This document shows positions 5,972 to 12,739 of a stretch of 12,739 nucleotides of DNA, piece by piece. Location of the stretch: contig JBDTLT010000157.1 of assembly GCA_039934635.1 (NCBI GenBank), forward strand, positions 1-12,739. Reading direction: 5' to 3'. Each line of letters begins with the position of its first letter. The first letter of the stretch is position 1. Under the pieces are notes generated by a model that worked only from the letters and a program-made list of their open reading frames with translations, did no database searches and had not been told where the DNA came from. A program made the translations under genes and the position numbers. The DNA is from DATLFA01 sp039934635 (GTDB taxonomy: Bacteria > Actinomycetota > Acidimicrobiia > Acidimicrobiales > WLNW01).

Positions 5972-8900
5972 ATGACCGACTACCAGGGCAGCGAAGTCGC
6001 CATCGTCGGCATGGCCGGGCGTTTCCCCGGCGCGCCAGACGTCGACGCGTTCTGGGAACGCATCGCGCACGGCGACGACTGCCTCGACGATCTATCCGAA
6101 GCCGACCTCCTCGCGCGCGACGTGCCGGCAGGCAGCCTTCAAGACCCTCACTACGTACGCCGCACCGGCATACTCGACGACGTCGATCGCTTCGATGCCG
6201 GCTTCTTCGGCATCGGTCCGCGCGATGCCGCTCTCATGGATCCTCAGCATCGGCTGTTCTACGAGACGGCGTGGGAGGCACTCGAGTCGTCGGGTCATGT
6301 TCCCGAACGCTTCGACGGCGCCATCGGTGTGTTCGCCGGTTGTGGCATGAACACGTATCTCATCAACAACCTCTTGACCCATCCCGGGTTGCTCGATCAA
6401 GTCGGTTGGTTCCTGCTACGGCACACGGCCAACGACAAAGACTTCTTGACGACGGGCGTCTCCTACCGCCTCGACCTGCGCGGCCCGAGCGTCAACGTGC
6501 AGACGGCGTGTTCCACTTCGCTGGTCGCCGTACATCTCGCGGTGCAGAGCCTGCTCAGCATGGAGAGCGACATGGCGCTCGCCGGCGGGGTCACGATCGA
6601 AGTGCCTCACGGCGTCGGCTACCAGTACCACGAGGGCGAGATCCTCGCGCCCGACGGCCGTTGCCGCGCGTTCGACGCAGAGTCCGCGGGCACCGTGCTC
6701 ACGAGCGGTGTCGGTGTCGTCGCGTTGCGCCGACTCTCCGATGCGCTACGCGATCGCGATCCCGTGCTCGCCATTGTGCGGGGCACCGCGGTCAACAACG
6801 ACGGCCATCGCAAGGTCGGCTATCTCGCGCCGAGCGTCGACGGCCACGCGGACGTCGTGCGCGAAGCGCTCGCCGTCGCCGGTATCTCGCCCGATTCGAT
6901 CACGCTCGTCGAGGCGCACGGCACCGGTACCGCCGTCGGTGACCCCATCGAGTTCGCGGCGTTGACGGCCGCCTTCGCCAGCGATCAGAGGGCGTCGTGT
7001 TGGTTGGGTTCGATCAAGCCGAACATCGGCCACCTCGACACCGGCGCCGGTGTCGCCAGCTTGATCAAGGTCGTGCAGGCGATGCGCCACCAGTACAAGC
7101 CGCCTCTCGCCAACTTCACTGCTCCGAGTCCGTTGATCGACGTGGCCAACAGCCCCTTCGTGTTGTCGGGGCAAGGTGCCCCGTGGACCAGCGAAACGCC
7201 ACGGCGCGCCGGCATCTCTTCGCTCGGTGTCGGCGGCACCAACGCGCACGCGGTCATCGAAGAAGCCCCGCACCCGCGACCGAGCGACCCCGGGCTCGCG
7301 GTGCAGCCACTGACGCTGTCGGCGCGCAGCGAAGCGGCGCTCGATCGGGCCGCCCACGATCTCGCGAGCCATCTCGAACGCCATCCCGGCGTCGAACTCG
7401 CCGATGTCGCATTCACGCTCGCGACCGGTCGGCGCGCCCACACTCGGCGCCGGGTCGTCGTCGCCCGCTCGTCCGCTGAGGCGATCGAGTTGTTGCGCAC
7501 CGCTGATCGCAAGCGCAGCGCCACCGAGCGCGCGGCCGACACTGCGCCGCGCGTCATCTTCCTCTTCCCGGGCGGAGGGTCGCAGTACGTCGGCATGGCG
7601 AGCCAACTCGACGAACGCTTCACCACGTTCCACGAGACTCGCCGCGAAGGAATCGCTCTCGCGCAGCGCTTCGCCGGCATCGATCTCGACGCATTGCTGT
7701 CGCCGGCGGCCGACTCCGCCGCGCTGCGCGATCCGGTCGTGTCGCTCGCCGCCGTGTTCGTCACCGAAGTCGCGCTCGCTCGCCAGTGGATGGCATTCGG
7801 CATCGAACCTGACGCCGTCGTCGGACACAGTCTGGGTGAATACGTCGCCGCATTACTCGCGGGCGTGTTCTCGTTCGAAGACGCGATGCGCCTCGTGGTC
7901 ACACGCTCACGTTTGATGGCTCGTGCCAGCGGTACGAATGCCGCGATGCTGGCCGTGCCGATGACCGAGCGCGAACTCACGCCGCTACTCGACGCGGAGA
8001 TCTCGCTCGCCGCCATCAACGCCCGCGACGAGTGCGTCGTGTCCGGTAGCGGCGATGCCATCGATGCGCTCGTCGCTCGACTCGCGGCGCTCGACGTCTC
8101 GAGCACGCTCATCCCACTCAACGCAGCCGCGCATTCGCACCTGCTCGACCCTGTGCTCGACGAGTTCGCAGCGGCGGTCCGGTCGGTGACCCTGCATGCG
8201 CCCACTCGACGTTACGTGTCCAACCTCACCGGCACGTGGATCGATGCCGCGCAGGCGACCGACCCGCGCTACTGGGTCGATCACCTCCGGGGCACCGTGC
8301 GCTTCGAAGCGGGCCTGCGGTGCGCGCTCGCAGACGGTCCCGCCGTCACGCTCGAGCTCGGTCCGGGCCAGACGCTGACGTCGTACGCTCGCCGTCAAGA
8401 TCCGCGGCCGGTCGCCGCCGTCTCGGCACTGCGTCACGCCAACGACTCGATCGATGACACCTCGTTCGCGCTGCTGGCGGCCGGCAGGCTGTGGACGTCC
8501 GGATGCGAGGTCGGCGTCGAGCGATTCCTCGGCGCCGGCACGCGCAACCGTCTGCGGTTGCCGACCTATCCCTTCGAGCGCGAGCGTTACTGGATCGAGC
8601 CGGGCCGCCCACAAGCGCACGCGATCGCCCCCCGGCCAACTCACACGACAGCTCGCGCGGTGACACGCCTCGCGTCGTTGGGCGACTGGACATCCCTGCC
8701 GTCGTGGATCGAGAGCCCGGTGCCCCTGAGCGCCGACGTTCGATTCCGCGGGCCGTGGGAGATCGTCGCCGATGCGGATGACGAATTCGCCCACGCGATC
8801 GCCCGGGCGTGCAAAGGCGCGGGCGATCGTGCACGCATCGTCGATGCGCCGAGCACTACCACCGGGCAAGTGATCGTGCTGGGCGTGGCGCCACAGTCCG

Positions 8901-11900
8901 ATGCGACGCTGTCGTCATCGGTCGATCAGGGCATCGAGCGATGGTTGCACTCGCTCGTACCGACGGTGCGGGCGTTGGGGGATCGCAACGACGACTGCCG
9001 CATGGTCTTCGTCACCCGTGAAGCCACCGACTCGGCCGGGATACCTCCGTCGAATCCGGCAGACGCGTTGGCGATTGGGCTCGCGGCGGTCACGCCCAAG
9101 GAGTATCCCAACATCTCGACGGTGCTCGTCGACGTCGACGGCTACGTGACCAATCGCAGCGAGATCGATCGTATCGCCTCGACGATCGTCGCCGAAGCCC
9201 GCAGCCCCAACGGCGGCATCGTCTCGCGTCGCGGTGAGCGGCGCGCGACGCCACTCTGGCAGCGCACGCCCATCGACGCGACCGCATCGACGCCGATCGT
9301 CACCGGCGGCACCTATCTCGTCACGGGCGGCCTCGGCGGCATGGGCTTCGCGCTCGCCCGCTGGCTCGCCGAGACCCACAATGCCCACCTCGTGGTGGTG
9401 AGCAGCGAGGCACTTCCATCGCGCGAAGCGCGTGAGCGTTACCTCGGCACGCACACATCGGGTCACTCTGGAGCGCGGCGACTGCGGCGACTCGCGGCGC
9501 TCGAGGCAGTTGCGCCTTCGGTCGAAGTCGTCACGGGCGACGTCGCCGACCCCAACGCAATCGCGTACATCGTGCACGACGTGTTCGAACGGCACGGCCG
9601 CCTCGACGGCGTGATCCACACCGCGGGCCGGCTACTCGACCGACCCATCGAATTGCTCACCGAACGCGCCGACATCGAAACCGTCGTCGGCGCAAAGGCG
9701 CGCGGTGCCGCCGCACTCGTCGACGCGCTGGCCAGTCGCGGCGTGCCGCTGTTGGTGCTCATCGGGTCCACCTCGGCCACCCTTGCACCGGCCGGTCAAG
9801 CCACCTACACGGCAGCGAACGCGCTGGTCGATGCGCTCGCGGGCAAGCGCGGCGACCTCAACGTCGTTGCCATCGACTTCGGTGTGTGGGCCGAGACCGG
9901 CATGGCGTTCGATGCGCTGCGCCGCCAGCACCTCGGCACGGGTGATGTTGCGTTCGAGCATCCGATCCTGCATTCGTACCGCGTGCGCCGTGACGGTACG
10001 ACCGAATGCTTCGGCGAGATCACCGCCGACGATTGGGTGGTCGACGAGCACCGCCTGCGCGACGGCACACCGGTATTGCCGGGCGCCGCCCACGTCGAGT
10101 TGATGCTGGCGGCACTGCGCGCAGCCGGTTTGCCTTCGGCCGCGTTGTGCGACATGTCGCTCATCGCCCCGATACTGGTGCCGCCGGGACGCACCGTCGC
10201 GCTACGCGTCAGCGTCGACGCTGCGGACGTGTCACCGCGCTACATCCGCGTCGACACCGACGACGGTGGCGGCCGCGAATGGCAGGCATCGAGCGAAGGC
10301 CGCATCGGCGACCCTGGCCACGCGCGGGCGCTCGACAGCGACGTCTCGCTCGCATCACAACCACTCGACGCAACCGAGTCGTTCATCGACCGGCCGTCGC
10401 GACAGTTGATACTGGGGCCCCGTTGGCGCGCCGACGGCGCCCAGCGCCGCGACGACAGCAGCGCTGTCGCGCACATCCACACGCACGAGCTACCCGATGG
10501 CGAGGCCGGACAGTGGCTCGCGCATCCGGCGATTCTCGATCTCGCGACCGTCGTCGCGGTCGGCCTGACGCCCGACGACCCCGACGCACTGTACGTGCCC
10601 GTGCACTACGGGCGCGTCACGTCGTTCGCACCGCTCGCATGTGACGTGATCGTTCGCGCATACGCGCATGAATTCGACGGCCGCGCCCACGTCGACGTCA
10701 CCGTCAGCGACGAAGACGGTGCGGTCGCGTTGCAGATCGACGATCTCGTGTTGCAGCCGATGCAGAGCAGTGAGCTCACTCGCACTGCCGCAGTCGACGG
10801 AGTCGATTCCAAACCGGCAGGTTCGTTGCTCGAGTTGAGCGACACGCTCGGCATCCGGCCCGACGAAGGTGTCGTGGCCTTCGACCATGCGCTGCGTTCG
10901 GGCCAACCCCACTTGCTGGTGACGAGCGTCGACATCTCGGAGTTGGTCGCCTCGGCGCCGATCGCCGAACCCTCCACCGCCGCAAACCCGGTCGACCGCC
11001 AGGACGACGTGGGCACTGCACTGGCGTCGATGTGGACCGACCTGTTGGGGGTGGCACCGCAGCCCGACGACGACTTCTTCGAACTCGGCGGGCACTCGCT
11101 GATCGCGATCCGATTGATGGCGCGCATCCACCGCGAGCTCGAGGTCAGGCTGCCGCTCGCCACGCTGTTCGAAGCGCCCACGCTGCGCCAGCTCGCCGCC
11201 CTCGTCGAAGAGGCGCGCCCGGCTCGCGCGGCCGATGTCGCCGTCGCAGCGACGACGAAAGCCCCGCTCCGCGACTTCGTCAGCGTCGAAAGCGACCCGT
11301 CACGCCTCATCGTGACGATGCGCGCCGGCGGCAGTGGCCGGCCGTTCTTCGTGATCCACGGCGCCGGCGGCAACGTGTTGAACCTGTGGGGTCTGGCCCG
11401 CCTCTTGCCGAGCGACCGTCCGATCATCGGGGTGCTCGCCAAAGGCGCCGACGGCAACGAAGCGCCGCTCGACTCGATACCCGACATGGCTGCGCTGTAC
11501 GTGCGGGCGATACGCACATATCAGCCCGAGGGCCCCTATCTGATCGGCGGCTATTCGGGCGGAGGAATGATCGCGCTCGAGATGGCACGCGCACTGGCCG
11601 GGCAAGGTGATCGCGCCGCGCTCGTCGTGTTGTTCGACACGCTCGATCGGCTGCGCCCGACCTTCGTCGATCGGTGGCGCTACCTCGGCTTCAACTTGGT
11701 GCGTCACGGACCGAGCTCACTCGTGCCGTGGTCGCGTGAATTCCTCAAGCGGCAGCTGCGCCGTCTGCACCTCGCGAAAGACACCGACGAGGAGATCGAG
11801 CGCCGAGAGATCTACGACGACTACGACGGCTTCGTGAATCTCAGCGAACATTTCGCCGAAGTCGCCGAGCGTTATCAGCGCACGCACTATCCCTGCAACG

Positions 11901-12085
11901 CACTGCTCGTGAAGGCCGCGGCCGAGGCCTACACGCGCGACCGCACGTATGGATGGGCCGACCACATCGACGGTGAACTCACCCTCGAGGTCACCCCCGG
12001 CACCCATCAGACACTGTTCATGCCGCAGCACGTCGAGGCGCTCGCACGCGCGGTCGCACCACATCTCGATCGCGCCGATCGATGA
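5972..12085 (+). CDS. Type I polyketide synthase KS-AT-KR-DH-ACP-TE, NRPS-accepting
   Basis: Predicted 2037-residue modular PKS. It begins at the ATG two bases after the NRPS stop; no strong ribosome site is visible, so translational coupling is likely. Domains by residue: KS (about 9-430), AT (about 525-830), a Rossmann-like KR structural subdomain (about 905-1105), catalytic KR (about 1110-1315), DH (about 1350-1600), a KR-like C-terminal segment (about 1620-1662), a carrier (about 1680-1750, Ser1709) and a thioesterase (about 1785-2035). Catalytic residues are visible in every enzyme domain. It would extend the glycine-derived starter with one malonyl-type unit, reduce and dehydrate the beta carbon, and release the product. 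The KR-before-DH order is not the textbook DH-KR order. There is no enoylreductase or methyltransferase. With only one KS, one extension is simplest, but iterative use cannot be excluded. Confidence 0.93.
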   Translation: MTDYQGSEVAIVGMAGRFPGAPDVDAFWERIAHGDDCLDDLSEADLLARDVPAGSLQDPHYVRRTGILDDVDRFDAGFFGIGPRDAALMDPQHRLFYETAWEALESSGHVPERFDGAIGVFAGCGMNTYLINNLLTHPGLLDQVGWFLLRHTANDKDFLTTGVSYRLDLRGPSVNVQTACSTSLVAVHLAVQSLLSMESDMALAGGVTIEVPHGVGYQYHEGEILAPDGRCRAFDAESAGTVLTSGVGVVALRRLSDALRDRDPVLAIVRGTAVNNDGHRKVGYLAPSVDGHADVVREALAVAGISPDSITLVEAHGTGTAVGDPIEFAALTAAFASDQRASCWLGSIKPNIGHLDTGAGVASLIKVVQAMRHQYKPPLANFTAPSPLIDVANSPFVLSGQGAPWTSETPRRAGISSLGVGGTNAHAVIEEAPHPRPSDPGLAVQPLTLSARSEAALDRAAHDLASHLERHPGVELADVAFTLATGRRAHTRRRVVVARSSAEAIELLRTADRKRSATERAADTAPRVIFLFPGGGSQYVGMASQLDERFTTFHETRREGIALAQRFAGIDLDALLSPAADSAALRDPVVSLAAVFVTEVALARQWMAFGIEPDAVVGHSLGEYVAALLAGVFSFEDAMRLVVTRSRLMARASGTNAAMLAVPMTERELTPLLDAEISLAAINARDECVVSGSGDAIDALVARLAALDVSSTLIPLNAAAHSHLLDPVLDEFAAAVRSVTLHAPTRRYVSNLTGTWIDAAQATDPRYWVDHLRGTVRFEAGLRCALADGPAVTLELGPGQTLTSYARRQDPRPVAAVSALRHANDSIDDTSFALLAAGRLWTSGCEVGVERFLGAGTRNRLRLPTYPFERERYWIEPGRPQAHAIAPRPTHTTARAVTRLASLGDWTSLPSWIESPVPLSADVRFRGPWEIVADADDEFAHAIARACKGAGDRARIVDAPSTTTGQVIVLGVAPQSDATLSSSVDQGIERWLHSLVPTVRALGDRNDDCRMVFVTREATDSAGIPPSNPADALAIGLAAVTPKEYPNISTVLVDVDGYVTNRSEIDRIASTIVAEARSPNGGIVSRRGERRATPLWQRTPIDATASTPIVTGGTYLVTGGLGGMGFALARWLAETHNAHLVVVSSEALPSREARERYLGTHTSGHSGARRLRRLAALEAVAPSVEVVTGDVADPNAIAYIVHDVFERHGRLDGVIHTAGRLLDRPIELLTERADIETVVGAKARGAAALVDALASRGVPLLVLIGSTSATLAPAGQATYTAANALVDALAGKRGDLNVVAIDFGVWAETGMAFDALRRQHLGTGDVAFEHPILHSYRVRRDGTTECFGEITADDWVVDEHRLRDGTPVLPGAAHVELMLAALRAAGLPSAALCDMSLIAPILVPPGRTVALRVSVDAADVSPRYIRVDTDDGGGREWQASSEGRIGDPGHARALDSDVSLASQPLDATESFIDRPSRQLILGPRWRADGAQRRDDSSAVAHIHTHELPDGEAGQWLAHPAILDLATVVAVGLTPDDPDALYVPVHYGRVTSFAPLACDVIVRAYAHEFDGRAHVDVTVSDEDGAVALQIDDLVLQPMQSSELTRTAAVDGVDSKPAGSLLELSDTLGIRPDEGVVAFDHALRSGQPHLLVTSVDISELVASAPIAEPSTAANPVDRQDDVGTALASMWTDLLGVAPQPDDDFFELGGHSLIAIRLMARIHRELEVRLPLATLFEAPTLRQLAALVEEARPARAADVAVAATTKAPLRDFVSVESDPSRLIVTMRAGGSGRPFFVIHGAGGNVLNLWGLARLLPSDRPIIGVLAKGADGNEAPLDSIPDMAALYVRAIRTYQPEGPYLIGGYSGGGMIALEMARALAGQGDRAALVVLFDTLDRLRPTFVDRWRYLGFNLVRHGPSSLVPWSREFLKRQLRRLHLAKDTDEEIERREIYDDYDGFVNLSEHFAEVAERYQRTHYPCNALLVKAAAEAYTRDRTYGWADHIDGELTLEVTPGTHQTLFMPQHVEALARAVAPHLDRADR
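5990..7280 (+). other. Ketosynthase domain
   Basis: It begins VAIVGMAGRFPGA and shows DPQHRLFYETAWEALE, TACSTSL with active Cys180, EAHGTGTAVGDP with His316, and KPNIGHLDTGAG with His354, so the condensing triad is complete. The GYLAPSVDGHADV stretch and overall style resemble KS domains that accept aminoacyl chains from an upstream NRPS carrier, consistent with the neighbouring gene. Confidence 0.93.
7550..8400 (+). other. Acyltransferase domain, extender specificity unclear
   Basis: It begins at FLFPGGGSQ. The nucleophile is Ser620 in GHSLGEY and the catalytic His is His721. The tetrad around His721, usually HAFH for malonyl or YASH for methylmalonyl, reads AAAH here, so simple motif rules do not decide the extender. 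Malonyl-CoA is the default guess. The post-AT linker with LPTYPFERERYW is intact. Confidence 0.88.
8680..9910 (+). other. Ketoreductase: structural and catalytic subdomains
   Basis: A degenerate Rossmann half comes first (about 8680-9290), then the catalytic half with the NADPH loop TGGLGGMG (1118-1125). The active-site residues Lys1242, Ser1266, Tyr1279 (QATYTAAN) and Asn1283 are present, so reduction is expected. The B-type LDD motif aligns as LLD, keeping the third Asp, and the A-type Trp position is Leu. This hints at a B-type (D-hydroxy) stereochemistry, which also suits a following DH. After the VWAETGM segment the sequence passes directly into the DH. Confidence 0.87.
10020..10770 (+). 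other. Dehydratase domain (hotdog fold), downstream of KR
   Basis: The catalytic His1360 is in DEHRLRDGTPVLPG, with one residue more between His and Gly than the textbook HxxxGxxxxP. The catalytic Asp1523 is in HPAILDLAT. The LILGPRW stretch corresponds to the usual YGPxF motif, and VPVHYGRV to the late double-hotdog strand. The residue four after Asp1523, often Gln or His, is Val. The domain is probably active and would give an alpha,beta-unsaturated acyl-carrier. Confidence 0.78.
10830..10955 (+). other. KR-like C-terminal segment stranded after the DH
   Basis: Residues about 1620-1662, with LGIRPDEGVVAFDHAL followed by 'LLVTSVDIS', look like the last helix and strand of a PKS ketoreductase (commonly GI.P.EG...F..AL followed by a V-rich strand). 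That piece is missing from the KR before the DH. The simplest reading is that the DH was inserted near the C-terminal end of the KR fold. Confidence 0.5.
11005..11225 (+). other. Carrier protein domain of the PKS (PCP-like)
   Basis: The phosphopantetheine site is ELGGHSLIAIRL with Ser1709. The GGHSL form is typical of NRPS-type and hybrid-line carriers rather than the GxDSL of ordinary PKS acyl carriers, and matches the NRPS carrier motif. It holds the extended chain for KR, DH and TE. Confidence 0.92.
11320..12075 (+). other. Type I thioesterase domain
   Basis: An alpha/beta-hydrolase starting FFVIHGAGGNVLNLWGLARLL. The nucleophile Ser1862 sits in GGYSGGGMIALEMA, Asp1889 in VVLFDTLD is the probable acid, and His2012 in PGTHQTLF completes the triad. 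As the last domain it marks the end of the assembly line, releasing product by hydrolysis or cyclisation. Confidence 0.92.
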
Positions 12086-12702
12086 CTCGGCTGGCGGAAG
12101 TGGAAGTCACCCGACTCGATGTGCCCGAGTGGCCAAATCGGTTCGTCTGCGCAACGACGATGCCCCTCGCACCTAATCCCTCGGCACACACCGAGGCGGC
12201 AGGCCTTGCCGCGCTCCACGCTCTGGCGCTCGCCGGTTGCACCGCCACCCAGTTGCCACCCCGAGCGGGGCATCGGCCTGCTTGGCCCATCGGCTTCGTC
12301 GGATCGATCGCGCACGACAACGCGTTGGCGGTCGCTCTCGTGGCCCGCCGCGATGTTGTGCGTACGCTCGGCGTCGACGTCGAACGGCACGACGCGCTCG
12401 CGGTCGACGATGCGAGGGTCGTGCTGTGCGACGACGAGCTCGACTTCGTGGGCGACGATGCGGCGCTCGCGACACTGCTATGGAGCGCGAAGGAATCCGC
12501 GTACAAAGCGTGGTGCACCGCGCTCGACGTCGACCTCGAACGCGTCGACCCGCGCGACATCCGCGTCGCCGTTCTCGGTCGGCGCGAACTGGAGATAGGA
12601 GCGGTGGGGGAGTTGCAAGAACGTGTCGCCCCGATCGGCGCGTTGCAGGGCCGATCAGTGCGTGTCGGCGACCTCGCCATCACTGCGGCGTGGAAACTCT
12701 GA
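12082..12702 (+). CDS. 4'-phosphopantetheinyl transferase, Sfp/EntD superfamily
   Basis: A 206-residue enzyme that transfers phosphopantetheine from coenzyme A to the carrier serines, converting the NRPS and PKS to their active holo forms in the cytoplasm. Family motifs: WPIGFVGSIAH with His78, the Mg-binding LGVDVE (Asp99, Glu101) and WSAKESAYKAW (Lys137, Glu138, Lys142). The GSIAH form and length are closest to the EntD-like branch rather than AcpS. The start ATG overlaps the PKS stop (ATGA, 12082-12085), so translation is probably coupled and the enzyme dedicated to this pathway, with Ser1489 of the NRPS and Ser1709 of the PKS as likely targets. Stop TGA at 12700-12702. No abnormality is seen. 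Confidence 0.93.
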   Translation: MTRLAEVEVTRLDVPEWPNRFVCATTMPLAPNPSAHTEAAGLAALHALALAGCTATQLPPRAGHRPAWPIGFVGSIAHDNALAVALVARRDVVRTLGVDVERHDALAVDDARVVLCDDELDFVGDDAALATLLWSAKESAYKAWCTALDVDLERVDPRDIRVAVLGRRELEIGAVGELQERVAPIGALQGRSVRVGDLAITAAWKL

Positions 12703-12739
12703 CCCGACGCGCCGGGACCTACCTCCGTCGTCGTTTACG

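Noticed and set aside
8680..9290. Possible methyltransferase or enoylreductase between AT and KR
   Set aside because: No SAM-binding or ER nucleotide-binding motif is seen; length, position and strand pattern fit the degenerate structural half of the KR.
12703..12739. Terminator hairpin after the PPTase gene
   Set aside because: Only a 4-bp CCCG/CGGG pairing is possible and no T-run follows it directly; the window ends too soon to judge.
1..12739. tRNA, rRNA, CRISPR array, insertion sequence or attachment site
   Set aside because: No cloverleaf, regularly spaced direct repeats, transposase motifs or terminal inverted repeats were seen; nearly all bases are explained by four coding regions.

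Overview
The window is GC-rich DNA with dense plus-strand coding, strong third-position G/C bias and long antisense open frames that are composition shadows. The style, and a three-fold surface repeat of a type common in actinobacterial secreted proteins, suggest an actinomycetotal bacterium, possibly an Acidimicrobiia (Ilumatobacter-like) lineage. That placement is inference, not something the sequence proves.

Layout. Bases 2-1153 carry the 3' end of a gene for a secreted or surface protein made of three ~120-residue repeats; its start lies before the window. A 100-base intergenic region (1154-1253) follows, holding a -10-like hexamer inside the loop of a perfect 8-bp inverted repeat. Then come three tightly packed genes that look like one operon: a 1571-residue NRPS (1254-5969), a 2037-residue type I PKS starting 2 bases later (5972-12085), and a Sfp/EntD-type phosphopantetheinyl transferase whose start overlaps the PKS stop (12082-12702). 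The last 37 bases hold nothing I can identify.

How the genes work together. The NRPS has the order formyltransferase - half condensation domain - adenylation domain interrupted by an FMN luciferase-like monooxygenase (LLM) - carrier protein. The specificity residues I can align read D-I-L-Q-L-G-M-V-W-K, eight of ten identical to the classical glycine code (D-I-L-Q-L-G-L-I-W-K). The NRPS thus looks like a chain-starting module that loads glycine, oxidises it and N-formylates it. The PKS has KS - AT - KR - DH - carrier - thioesterase, with KR ahead of DH and a KR-like C-terminal piece after the DH. It would extend the glycine-derived starter, reduce and dehydrate the beta-keto group, and release a free acid or cyclised product. 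The PPTase would activate both carrier domains. All catalytic residues I looked for in FT, KS, AT, KR, DH and TE are present apart from a secondary DH position, so the line appears functional.

The most interesting inference is that three genes encode a complete small pathway. With one extension the product could be a 4-(formamido)but-2-enoate-type acid. If the LLM acts on nitrogen it would be an N-formyl-N-hydroxy compound; if it acts on the glycine alpha-carbon, an alpha-hydroxyglycine-derived compound. The chemistry is unproven.
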